The position numbers were made by a program, and so were the translations under genes. The notes beneath the pieces were generated by a model. The model saw only the letters and a program-made list of their open reading frames with translations. It was not told the origin of the DNA and made no database searches. Source: an uncultured Verrucomicrobiales bacterium (GTDB lineage Bacteria; Verrucomicrobiota; Verrucomicrobiia; Verrucomicrobiales; Akkermansiaceae). From it: 64,000 nt of DNA. Within the stretch, counting starts at the first letter, position 1. Each line of letters begins with the position of its first letter. The DNA lies in NCBI GenBank assembly GCA_949373085.1, contig CASICJ010000006.1:50315-114314 (forward strand). Reading direction: 5' to 3'. This document shows, piece by piece, positions 46,677 to 56,199 of this stretch.

Positions 46677-49600
46677 ATGAAATTTCACCATCCACGTCAC
46701 ACTCCCGATTCCTCAGGCACTTTGCACCAGTGGGATAATGAAACCGCTAACTGCGGTATGGGAGCTATTGCCAATCTTCGCGGAGAGACATCCTACGATA
46801 TTCTCGACTACGCCTTAACCTCTGTTTGCAATATGACCCACAGGGGAGCCGTCGACGCCGACATGAAAACTGGTGACGGGTCCGGCATCCTTTGCCAAAT
46901 TCCTCGTCCTCTCTTTGCCAAAGCTGCCGAAAAATTTGGCTATACCGGTGAAGCAAACGATCTGGGAGTTGGTGTCTTTTTTCTCCCCGAAGGCATTGCA
47001 GCGAACATCAAATCCTTCACCGAATCAGTCCTCACCCGGCGCGATATCCAATTCGTCGGCTGGCGAGATGTCCCGGTTAACCCGGACGAATTAGGAAAGT
47101 TAGCACGCCTCACACAGCCTGAAATCACCCACCTTCTCGTGAGTCGCCCGGTTGATGTCGACGCAGATCATTTCGAGCGACTCCTTTACCTCGTTCGGCG
47201 CGAAGTAGAACGCGAGTTCAAAGACGAAGCTGTATTTTATATCCCCACTCTTTCTAGTCGCCTCATCGGCTATAAAGGACTCGCTATGCCAGCCACCCTG
47301 CGAGCTTTTTACAGTGACCTCCAAGATTCCGATTTTCAAACCGGCATCTCACTTTACCACCAGCGCTTCTCCACCAATACCTTCCCAGCGTGGCCCCTTG
47401 GTCAACCTTTCCGCATGATGTGCCACAACGGCGAAATCAACACGGTTCGAGGTAACCGCAACTGGATGAGATCTCGCGAGGAATTATTCAGCTCTGAACT
47501 CTGGGGCGATGACATTGAGCTCGTCAAAAACCTCATGCACGACGACGAATCAGACTCAGCATCGCTGGACCACGCACTCGAGCTTCTGGTTCTTTCGGGA
47601 AGGCGCCTCGAACACGCCATGCGCATGCTAGTTCCACCCGCCTTCCGTCACGATCCTGATATCACCGAAGAGGAACGCGCATTTTACAACTACATCCGCT
47701 CATTTTCCGAGCCTTGGGACGGGCCTGCTGGACTTTGTTTTACCGATGGCCGCACCCTTTGCGCCAGCCTCGACCGGAACGGCCTTCGTCCTTCCCGCTT
47801 CACTCTAACGGAAGACGGCCTCCTTTACATCGGATCCGAATCCGGGGCAGTCGTTCTGCCTGATGAAAAAATTATTCGCCGTGGGCGCCTTGGTCCAGGC
47901 CAGATGCTGTCTGCAAACACTGAGACGGGCGAAGTTCTTTATGATAGGGAGATCCGCGAGCAGCTGGCTTCCCAAAAGCCTTATGCAAAGTGGGTCGATG
48001 AAAATCGCGTCGAACTCAAAGACTTTACTGACCCCTCCGCGCACGTCCCAACCCTCGAAATCGAACCTCTCGAGCTCTCCCGCCAACAGGTCACCCACGG
48101 TGTCACAGCTGAAGATCTGGACATGGTTTTCCCCCCGATGATCAAGGGGGCACAAGAAGCGGTTTTCTCAATGGGAGATGACATTCCCCTTGCTCCCCTT
48201 TCTCGCTACCCACGCCTTCTCTTCACCTATTTCAAACAACTCTTCGCGCAGGTTACAAACCCACCCATCGATCCAATTCGAGAGTGGGCTGTCATGACTC
48301 TGGGCGCAGGACTTGGAGCTGAACGTAATCTTCTCTCCGAAACCTCAAAGCACGCACGTATTCTCAGCCTGGGCTCCGCGCTTCTTTATGAGCAGGAACT
48401 TGAAACACTCGTTAAGCGAAAGGAGCATGGCTTCTCGACTCAAGTCATCGACACCACGTGGCCCGTTGGCGAAGGCGAAGCCGGCATGAAGAAGGCTCTC
48501 GATCGTATTTGCACCGAGGCCGAGGAAGCAGTGAACAACAAGATTGAAATCCTTGTCCTGTCGGACCGTGCCACGTCGGCTGAACGTGTGCCCATCCCAT
48601 CGCTCCTTGCCACCGGTTCAGTCCACCATCACCTCAATCGTTGCCGCAAACGTCTCCGCACCTCACTCGTGATAGATACCGGAGAAGCGCGTGACACCCA
48701 CCAAATCGCATGCCTCTTTGGATTTGGTGCAACTGCCGTCTGTCCGTATCTCGGCTATGCAACCGTGCGACAAGTCGTTGCCACCGATTCGAAAAAGAAG
48801 CTCGGCGAAGGAATGACTCCGGAACTCGCAATGTCGAACTACCGCAAGGCCCTCGAAAAAGGGATCCTGAAGATCATGTCCAAAATGGGTATCTCAGTCC
48901 TCAATTCCTATCAGGGCGCTCAAATTTTCGAAGCTCTTGGAGTTGGTAAAGAAGTGGTCAACTATGCCTTCACCGGTGTTCATTCGCGAATTGGTGGGGT
49001 TGGCTTCAAGGAAATTGCTGAGGAATCTCTTGTGCGCCATCGCGCTGCCTTTGAAACGAAAGCCGAAAAGAACAAGGTCCTTAACCTAGGCGACCCCGGC
49101 TACAACCGTTACCGAAAATCTGGCGAGGCTCATGCTATCACCACCGATGTCATCAAGAATTTTCACACCTTTGTCCGCGACGGAAAAAAGGAAGACTATG
49201 ACGACTACGTGAAGGTCACTCTCGCTAACGATCCTATCACGATTAAAGATATCCTCGAATTCAAGGTCCCCGCCTCCAGTATTCCACTTGAAGAAGTTGA
49301 ACCCGCAGAGGAAATCGTGAAACGCTTTACGACCGCGGCTATGTCCATGGGAGCTCTCTCGCCCGAGGCTCACGAAACTCTCGCGATCGCAATGAACCGT
49401 ATTGGCGGCAAATCCGATTCCGGCGAGGGGGGTGAAGACGCCCGTCGTTTCAAGCCATACCCTAACGGGGATTTCGCGAGATCCTACATCAAGCAGATCG
49501 CAAGTGGTCGCTTCGGAGTTTCAGCCCATTATCTCGTAAATGCCGACGAGCTAGAAATCAAAATGGCACAGGGAGCCAAACCTGGAGAGGGTGGGCAGCT

Positions 49601-51260
49601 TCCCGGGCACAAGGTAAATGCCCTTATCGCCCGCCTGCGTAATACACAGCCCGGAGTGCAACTGATCTCACCTCCTCCTCACCACGACATCTACTCAATC
49701 GAAGATCTAGCCCAACTCATTCACGACCTCAAGGAAGTGAACCCGCGTGCCAAAGTCACCGTTAAGTTAGTCGCCGAGTCTGGAGTCGGCACTGTGGCCG
49801 CCGGTTGCGCCAAAGCCAGCGCTGATAACGTTCTCATCTCGGGTCATGATGGCGGGACCGCAGCCTCACCACTTTCGAGCACAAAGCACGCTGGACTGCC
49901 ATGGGAACTTGGTATCTCCGAAGCTCATCAAGTTCTCATGATGAACAAGCTCAGAAACAATATCACTCTCCGAACCGACGGAGGTCTGCGCACTGGACGA
50001 GACGTTGTCATCGCTGCTATTTTGGGAGCAGAACAGATGAATTTCGGAACCATCGCCATGATTGCTATGGGTTGCGTTTACGTTCGCAAATGCCACCTCA
50101 ACAACTGCCCCGTCGGCGTCGCCACAACCAGTCCAAAATGGCGAGCTAAGTTCAAAGGTTCACCAGATCACGTCGTCAACTTCATGATGGGAGTGGCGGG
50201 GGAGGCGCGCGAAATTATGGCATCACTCGGTGTCCGCTCAATGAACGAACTAATTGGTCGTCCCCAGAAATTTCTCGCTCAACGCGATGTGCCCGATCAT
50301 CCTAAAGCCAACACTCTTGACCTAAAAAAGGTTCTTTCCGACAAGGGCGACGAAGACGCAGTTCGCATCTGCACTCAAGACCGCAACGATGGAATTCACA
50401 AGCCGGCTCTTGACCTTCAAATCCTCAAAGATCTTGCGATCCATACCGGCACGACCGGAGAAGAAAATCCAACTGCTGGCCTCATGGACCGCGGGCCTTT
50501 CACCAAGGAATACGAAGTCGTAAATACCGATCGTAATATCGGCACCCGCACAGCTGGGCGCGTCGCTGAAATATATGAAAACCATGGACTTCCGCCAGAG
50601 AGCATTGACCTGACCTTCCGCGGTTCCGCTGGTCAATCATTTGGAACGTTTCTTTGCGGTGGTATTAAGCTCACCCTGATCGGTGAAGGGAATGATTACG
50701 TCGGCAAAGGTATGAGCAGTGGCGAATTAATCGTCCGCCCACCGGCGGTCATGAGTCCAAACTTTATTGCCGCCGAGAACTCTATCGTTGGCAACACCTG
50801 CCTATATGGTGCCACCGGCGGTAAACTCTTTGTCAACGGACGAGCCGGCGAGCGTTTCTGCGTCCGAAACTCCGGCTCAACTTCGGTCGTCGAAGGTGTC
50901 GGCGATCACGGTTGCGAATACATGACCAACGGCGCGACCGTCATCCTCGGACTGACCGGGAAGAATTTTGGAGCCGGAATGTCCGGTGGAATAGCTTACA
51001 TCTATGACATCGATGGTATGTTCCAAAGTCGACTCAATCCCGAGATGGTCGTCGCGCGACCCGTTAAGCGCGCGCCTGATATCGAGGAGGTCAAATCACT
51101 CGTTGAAGAACACTACGAGAAAACCGATTCGCCACGAGCCAAAGACCTTCTTGAGAATTGGGATGTCACGCTCACCAAGCTAATCCGCGTCATCGCCAAG
51201 GAAAAATACGATTTAGAAAAAGCAGAAGAGGAACATGAAGCCGCTGTAGCGGTCGACTAA
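46677..51260 (+). CDS. gltB: glutamate synthase, large subunit
   Basis: GOGAT large subunit of 1527 residues that transfers the amide of glutamine to 2-oxoglutarate. The GATase type 2 domain uses a nucleophile that should be Cys26 in TANCGMGAIANL, after an N-terminal extension likely removed. HRGAVDADMKTGDGSGIL and RFSTNTFPAWPLGQPF mark it. The FMN-binding central/synthase domain carries MSMGALSPEAHE and GGKSDSGEGGEDA; the 3Fe-4S ligands are Cys1133, Cys1139 and Cys1144 in CVYVRKCHLNNCP. The C-terminal beta-helix (GSAGQSFGTFLCGG, VEGVGDHGCEYM) follows. The small subunit gltD is not next to it. Confidence 0.97.
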   Translation: MKFHHPRHTPDSSGTLHQWDNETANCGMGAIANLRGETSYDILDYALTSVCNMTHRGAVDADMKTGDGSGILCQIPRPLFAKAAEKFGYTGEANDLGVGVFFLPEGIAANIKSFTESVLTRRDIQFVGWRDVPVNPDELGKLARLTQPEITHLLVSRPVDVDADHFERLLYLVRREVEREFKDEAVFYIPTLSSRLIGYKGLAMPATLRAFYSDLQDSDFQTGISLYHQRFSTNTFPAWPLGQPFRMMCHNGEINTVRGNRNWMRSREELFSSELWGDDIELVKNLMHDDESDSASLDHALELLVLSGRRLEHAMRMLVPPAFRHDPDITEEERAFYNYIRSFSEPWDGPAGLCFTDGRTLCASLDRNGLRPSRFTLTEDGLLYIGSESGAVVLPDEKIIRRGRLGPGQMLSANTETGEVLYDREIREQLASQKPYAKWVDENRVELKDFTDPSAHVPTLEIEPLELSRQQVTHGVTAEDLDMVFPPMIKGAQEAVFSMGDDIPLAPLSRYPRLLFTYFKQLFAQVTNPPIDPIREWAVMTLGAGLGAERNLLSETSKHARILSLGSALLYEQELETLVKRKEHGFSTQVIDTTWPVGEGEAGMKKALDRICTEAEEAVNNKIEILVLSDRATSAERVPIPSLLATGSVHHHLNRCRKRLRTSLVIDTGEARDTHQIACLFGFGATAVCPYLGYATVRQVVATDSKKKLGEGMTPELAMSNYRKALEKGILKIMSKMGISVLNSYQGAQIFEALGVGKEVVNYAFTGVHSRIGGVGFKEIAEESLVRHRAAFETKAEKNKVLNLGDPGYNRYRKSGEAHAITTDVIKNFHTFVRDGKKEDYDDYVKVTLANDPITIKDILEFKVPASSIPLEEVEPAEEIVKRFTTAAMSMGALSPEAHETLAIAMNRIGGKSDSGEGGEDARRFKPYPNGDFARSYIKQIASGRFGVSAHYLVNADELEIKMAQGAKPGEGGQLPGHKVNALIARLRNTQPGVQLISPPPHHDIYSIEDLAQLIHDLKEVNPRAKVTVKLVAESGVGTVAAGCAKASADNVLISGHDGGTAASPLSSTKHAGLPWELGISEAHQVLMMNKLRNNITLRTDGGLRTGRDVVIAAILGAEQMNFGTIAMIAMGCVYVRKCHLNNCPVGVATTSPKWRAKFKGSPDHVVNFMMGVAGEAREIMASLGVRSMNELIGRPQKFLAQRDVPDHPKANTLDLKKVLSDKGDEDAVRICTQDRNDGIHKPALDLQILKDLAIHTGTTGEENPTAGLMDRGPFTKEYEVVNTDRNIGTRTAGRVAEIYENHGLPPESIDLTFRGSAGQSFGTFLCGGIKLTLIGEGNDYVGKGMSSGELIVRPPAVMSPNFIAAENSIVGNTCLYGATGGKLFVNGRAGERFCVRNSGSTSVVEGVGDHGCEYMTNGATVILGLTGKNFGAGMSGGIAYIYDIDGMFQSRLNPEMVVARPVKRAPDIEEVKSLVEEHYEKTDSPRAKDLLENWDVTLTKLIRVIAKEKYDLEKAEEEHEAAVAVD

Positions 51261-51576
51261 CAATTCTCAATTTCAAAAGACCATCTACACAGAGGGGTGC
51301 TTTTAAGTCGGGCCCTTCAATGGTAGCTTAGACGTCAGCTTCTCGCATTTATTTTGGTTGGTTTTTGGGTCCGTAAAAATGGCCTATGGGCTGAATCGAT
51401 TCACTTAGATCTTTTGAAAGATCTTCCGCACACCAATCTCCACTAGATCTTCGCTTTAATTTGTGATCCCGTCTACTTATCAACCCAAAGAAAACTCTGT
51501 TCTGAATATTTGGGAACTGCTAGACTCTCTAAAATCAACTCGACCTTCGAGGCCATTTCCATCAAGGAATACGCTA
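51261..51576 (+). other. 316-bp gap before the sulfatase with a palindromic hairpin
   Basis: No gene is supported; a frame reads into the sulfatase from 51463 but its start would bury the signal peptide. AGATCTTT (51407-51414) and AAAGATCT (51417-51424) form a near-palindrome with a 2-base centre. It could be a terminator-like hairpin or an operator upstream of the sulfatase. Confidence 0.4.
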
Positions 51577-54500
51577 ATGGGTAAAAAACGTCTTCTTCTC
51601 CCCTTTCTACTTGCCTTTCCGCTCTCTGCGCAAAAGCCAAATGTGATTGTAATCATCTCCGACGATGCGGGATATGCCGACTGGGGGTTTATGGGCGACT
51701 ACATCCAGACCCTCAACCCGGGGCAACCTAAGTCAACTATTCCGACTCCCAATCTTGACGCATTACGTCAGCGAGGAACTCTCGTGACCAATGCCTACAC
51801 CGCCGCAGTCTGCTCTCCGTCTCGTGCCGCCATTGTTACAGGATCCTACCAGCAACGGATTGGTTACGAATACAATATCAACAATCTCATGGGGGCCAAT
51901 GACGTCGATGGACTCTCGCCAGACACCATCACCATCTTCGATCGAATGAAGTCTGAAGGATACACAACCGGAGTGGTAGGCAAGTGGCACCTCGGCGCGC
52001 GCGCCAATGACAACGGAGCCGGCAACCGCCCCGAACATCAAGGCGTCGATGAGTTTTTTGGAATCTGGAAAGGATCTCGTAATTATAAGATTGGATCTGT
52101 GAGCGGATCAGGAACCCTACGCGAAACTTTTGCCTCCCCATTCAGCGACACTGTTCTCGAAACAACTCCACCCTGGAACACCAACAACAACTATATCACC
52201 AATGCCTTTGGAATCGGTGCCGTAAATTTCATCAAGCGGCACTATGCCGACCCTGATCCCTTCTTCCTCTATGTTTCCTTCACTGCTCCACACAGCCCGA
52301 TCGGTCCCTCGCCAGACATTAATGATCCGCGACTGGATTCCCTTACTGGCACACGAAAAGACTACGCTTCAATGGTCCTTACGATGGATCGGAAAATCGG
52401 AGACATCCTGAACGCTCTAGATGACCCTGCAAACGATGGATCAATCTCTCTCACAGACAACACACTGGTCATTTTCATCAATGATAATGGAGGTGCTAAT
52501 AATATCGGAGCAGACAATACCCCGTTTCGGAATTTTAAAGGCTCCATCTTTGAGGGGGGAACTCGCGTTCCGATGATTATTGCTGGAGCCGGCCTTCCCG
52601 CTAACTCCACTTACCATTCCCCCATTCACTCAATCGATATTCTTCCGACTTGCCTCGATGCCGCAGGAGGAACTCCTCCAGCCGAGATAGATGGAATCAG
52701 CCTTCTTCCCTATCTCAACTCAACCATTCCCGGTATTCCCCACGAAGTAATCACGATCCGTAATGACACCAAAGTAAGCGCTCGCATGGGCGACTGGAAG
52801 CTCGCTAAAAACGCGAGTAACTCTCCCTTCCTTCTTTTCAATCTTTCGGAAGACCCCAAAGAATCAACTGACCTTGCAGAAAAAAAACCCGAAATTGTAG
52901 CAGCTCTTCTAAATGCCTTCACCGCCTTCGAAACCACCATCGAAAAGCCACGTCATGCCGGACTCACTAGGGCACCTTCTTCCATCAACCTAAACAATGC
53001 TTTCGTTCTTGCTCCCCAACCCCCACCAACAGGGACTTTCATTTCAAATCTCACACTTGTTGACGGGGATTTACGCAACGGAGATTTCAATGCCGGCGGC
53101 AATGGCGGTGTGCAAAACTATGCTGAAACTCCCTCTTGGGAAAATATTGGAACCGGCACGATTTCCGAAAATTTTACTAATACCAGCCTCTCCGCCAATG
53201 GATCACGCAATGCCATTATCGCCGAATCCAGCGCCCGCGCCGCAGGCCTAGATACCGGTCACACCCTATCAACCGGAGAAATCTTTAGAGTTACGTTCCA
53301 ATGGCGGGACGCCTCTAACTGGAATGATTCCGCCGATCTCGTCGCCGTCACTCTTTTCACAACATCTGATGACCGTATCATCGGACCCCGAACTAATCTT
53401 CAGCAACTCGCATCAGGCACATCCACTAACAACTCAGCTTACCAAACTGAAAATTTCCTATTCAATCCCATCATTGCCAGCGAAAACGGGAAGCGCCTCT
53501 TCGTAGAAGTAAACGCCGCCCAAACTGGTAACGGATTCGCACGGCTCGATGACTTCAAACTCCAGCGTGAAACTCTCGGTCAGGGTGATCAGCCTTCCCC
53601 TTTAGCATCCCTAAGTTGGTCGCAAGAGTCCGCATGGATCGATCCTCAAACAAACTCATCAGACACTCTCCTTAGCACTGATTCCTTCCCCGGCTGTATT
53701 CTAGAATTCCCAGTCACTCAGGATTTCTCTTACGAAACGAAAAACGACCTCACCCGTATCAGCGATCTAACTTTTATGCTCAACTCTCTGCGCCTCACTG
53801 GATCGTTTGACGGAGCATCTCGACAGTCAGCCACTTTAAGCGGATTTAAACTTTTATTCACTAACGACCTCGATGGTGCTTCTGCAAACCTAGCCCTCGA
53901 GGCGATGGGACCAGCCTATTCCTTTTTTTTGAAACAAGATCTCATCCTTTACCATGACCTCGAAATTACGGGGAACGGCAATGCAGCCTTTATACTCGAA
54001 GGTCAAATCTCGGAGTATCAAAAACCAACTAAGCTGACGAAATCAGGCACCTCTACCCTTCTCATCAAATCGTCACCCAAACACACCGGAACCACTACCA
54101 TTAAAGAGGGAGAAATAATTCTCGCAGAAAACGCCGCTCTTTCCTCCGATGTGATCATTTTTGAAAAAGCCATCCTTTCCGGGAGCGGAACTCTAACGAA
54201 CTCTCTTAGCGGAGCTGGAACCATCTCGCCCGGTCAGGGAATTGGGACTCTGACGATTCAAAATGCCTCACCCCAAAAACTTCATCTCGAAATTAATGGT
54301 AGTCAGTCAGACCACCTTGTCTCCACCGGCATCCTGGATCTATCAAATACGACTCTGAGCTGGTCCACTCAAAATCTCACCGAAATCATCTACCCGATCA
54401 TCACCTATAACTCACTCATCGATGGTTTTCATAATTCCAATACCCCTCCTCCAGGCTACCTCTTTGACTACAGCTACCAAGGCAACAAAGTCGCCCTAAT

Positions 54501-54906
54501 TCGCACCGAAGATGCCTATCAGGTTTGGTCGCAGCAAACCCACGCATTATCTGGTGGCAATGCTCTTTTTGCGGCTGACCCCGACCTCGATGGAATCCCC
54601 AACGGACTTGAGTTTTTCACAGGTAGTAACCCCGCTGAATTCACCAAAACTCATCCAATCAAGGCCTCCCGAATATCGAACTCAACCTCTGTCAGCTATC
54701 CGATCTCGAGCTTGGGGAAATCCACTCTCTTTCGACTTCAATCTTCATCTGATCTCATTAATTGGGGCGACCCATTCCCCGGGGGACAATTGCCTACCCT
54801 AAGACAAGAAGAACATTTCTACAGCCCAGGCATCAGCAAAATTTCCCAAAACGTCATTCTACCGTCTGATGAAACCCGCTTCTTCCGCTTCATTCATCAA
54901 CCTTAA
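51577..54906 (+). CDS. secreted arylsulfatase with autotransporter-type beta-strand repeat tail
   Basis: Protein of about 1109 residues from ATG 51577, with a signal peptide (FLLAFPLSAQ). The sulfatase domain covers about residues 20-460: VIVIISDDAGYADWG binds the metal, and Cys79 in AVCSPSRAAIVTGSY is the formylglycine site. GKWHLGARAN and HSPIGPSPD follow. From about 470 to 700 a carbohydrate-binding-like region is seen. Around 790-920 lies a PATR-like repeat (LTKSGTSTLLIKSS, TTTIKEGEIILAEN, LSGSGTLTNSLSGAG). A typical Verrucomicrobiota C-terminal domain ends the protein. Sulfate ester of an algal polysaccharide is a likely substrate. Confidence 0.93.
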   Translation: MGKKRLLLPFLLAFPLSAQKPNVIVIISDDAGYADWGFMGDYIQTLNPGQPKSTIPTPNLDALRQRGTLVTNAYTAAVCSPSRAAIVTGSYQQRIGYEYNINNLMGANDVDGLSPDTITIFDRMKSEGYTTGVVGKWHLGARANDNGAGNRPEHQGVDEFFGIWKGSRNYKIGSVSGSGTLRETFASPFSDTVLETTPPWNTNNNYITNAFGIGAVNFIKRHYADPDPFFLYVSFTAPHSPIGPSPDINDPRLDSLTGTRKDYASMVLTMDRKIGDILNALDDPANDGSISLTDNTLVIFINDNGGANNIGADNTPFRNFKGSIFEGGTRVPMIIAGAGLPANSTYHSPIHSIDILPTCLDAAGGTPPAEIDGISLLPYLNSTIPGIPHEVITIRNDTKVSARMGDWKLAKNASNSPFLLFNLSEDPKESTDLAEKKPEIVAALLNAFTAFETTIEKPRHAGLTRAPSSINLNNAFVLAPQPPPTGTFISNLTLVDGDLRNGDFNAGGNGGVQNYAETPSWENIGTGTISENFTNTSLSANGSRNAIIAESSARAAGLDTGHTLSTGEIFRVTFQWRDASNWNDSADLVAVTLFTTSDDRIIGPRTNLQQLASGTSTNNSAYQTENFLFNPIIASENGKRLFVEVNAAQTGNGFARLDDFKLQRETLGQGDQPSPLASLSWSQESAWIDPQTNSSDTLLSTDSFPGCILEFPVTQDFSYETKNDLTRISDLTFMLNSLRLTGSFDGASRQSATLSGFKLLFTNDLDGASANLALEAMGPAYSFFLKQDLILYHDLEITGNGNAAFILEGQISEYQKPTKLTKSGTSTLLIKSSPKHTGTTTIKEGEIILAENAALSSDVIIFEKAILSGSGTLTNSLSGAGTISPGQGIGTLTIQNASPQKLHLEINGSQSDHLVSTGILDLSNTTLSWSTQNLTEIIYPIITYNSLIDGFHNSNTPPPGYLFDYSYQGNKVALIRTEDAYQVWSQQTHALSGGNALFAADPDLDGIPNGLEFFTGSNPAEFTKTHPIKASRISNSTSVSYPISSLGKSTLFRLQSSSDLINWGDPFPGGQLPTLRQEEHFYSPGISKISQNVILPSDETRFFRFIHQP

Positions 54907-55191
54907 ACTCCGTGCTCCGTTTTTTCTAACTGCCCGAGCTACTCCTACCTTTACCCTTCCTCTTTTCCTGCCTAATCCCCTATCCGGCAGGTGCTCGAGC
55001 TAAACAATTCATGATCGTCAAATCAACTGACCTCATCAACTAGAGTCCTTTACCTGCCGCATCTTTTTCTAGACAAACAAACGGGAACACAATCACGGCA
55101 AAGCTTGCCCCTTTGCTCACCCCCAACCCCTCTGTCTTCTATCGGGCCGAGTGGAAAATCAAGAATACCCGCTAATTTTTTGGGCCAGTGC

Positions 55192-56106
55192 TCAAAAGTG
55201 CTTTCTCAGAAGTTCGAGGCTCTTCGGTACTGCTATCATGGGATCCTCCATACCTTCAAATTCAAGTGAGACATAGCCTTTATAATTCGCCTTCTTCATA
55301 ATCTTGCCAACCCGCTCGTAATCGATATCAAGCGTATACCATCTTCCTTTCCCATAGTAGGTCTTTGCCTGGAGCAGCACGGTATGCGGAGCCAATTCCT
55401 CAAGCCTCGCATAGGGATCTTCTAGGAAATTTCCTGTATCCAAAGTCACCTGTAACCAAGGTGACTTGACCGCGTCTACGACTCTCATAACACCCTCTGG
55501 GGTCAATCCAAGGCCCCAGTGATTTTCCAAACCTAGAACCACTCCGCATTTCTCAGCGTAAGGCACCAACTGCTTCATCGACTCAATCACCCACTCAAAC
55601 CCTTGCTCTTCGGTGTAACCTTCCAAAACCGGCTCAATCCCGCGATTTGCCATAAGTGCGTCAAAATCCTTACTCGTTCCCCAGCGACCGGTGTTAATTC
55701 TCAACGTTGGAATTCCTAATGCATAAGCCTGTTCAATATAACTGATCGTTTGTTCAACGTTTCTTCGCCGCACCATTTCATTAGGATCGACAAAATCTTG
55801 GTGAGTGGAAAACCCCATCAAATCCACTCCCGCCATGAATGCCTGACGCTTGATTTTTTGGAGCATCGAAGGTGAAAAGTCCTTCATTTGGATTTGTAAG
55901 ATTTCGACGCCGTCAAAACCCATCTTTGCAGCCAAATCGATACACTTTCCAATATCTCGAAATTCATCCCGTTGGAATCCCCAGAAACTATATGTTGAAA
56001 CGCCGATGGGATTATTATGCCTTTTCCCGTGACTCAATCCGGTCAGGCAGGCAGCAGAAGACAAAGCTAGCGAGGACAGTATTTCACGACGTGAGTGATC
56101 TTTCAT
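55192..56106 (-). CDS. secreted sugar phosphate isomerase/epimerase-like TIM barrel (Tat-type signal)
   Basis: Protein of 304 residues. The start MKDHSRREILSSLALSS has an SRRE motif like a Tat leader. The barrel shows VDLMGFSTHQDF, VLGLENHWGLGLTP, VTLDTGNFLEDP and GYVSLEFEGMEDP, with the Glu, His, Asp and Glu positions expected for metal binding in AP-endonuclease-2-like isomerases. It diverges from the FucP-type transporter, so processing or isomerising an imported sugar is plausible. It differs from the 17290 gene in having the metal ligands. Confidence 0.87.
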   Translation of the reverse strand: MKDHSRREILSSLALSSAACLTGLSHGKRHNNPIGVSTYSFWGFQRDEFRDIGKCIDLAAKMGFDGVEILQIQMKDFSPSMLQKIKRQAFMAGVDLMGFSTHQDFVDPNEMVRRRNVEQTISYIEQAYALGIPTLRINTGRWGTSKDFDALMANRGIEPVLEGYTEEQGFEWVIESMKQLVPYAEKCGVVLGLENHWGLGLTPEGVMRVVDAVKSPWLQVTLDTGNFLEDPYARLEELAPHTVLLQAKTYYGKGRWYTLDIDYERVGKIMKKANYKGYVSLEFEGMEDPMIAVPKSLELLRKHF

Positions 56107-56199
56107 GAGCGCAGCTTAGCAATTTTCACCCGATTGCGAGACTTTGATCTCCACAAAGATGCATTTGTCTGACATCCATCTTCTTTCAACTCTTTTACT

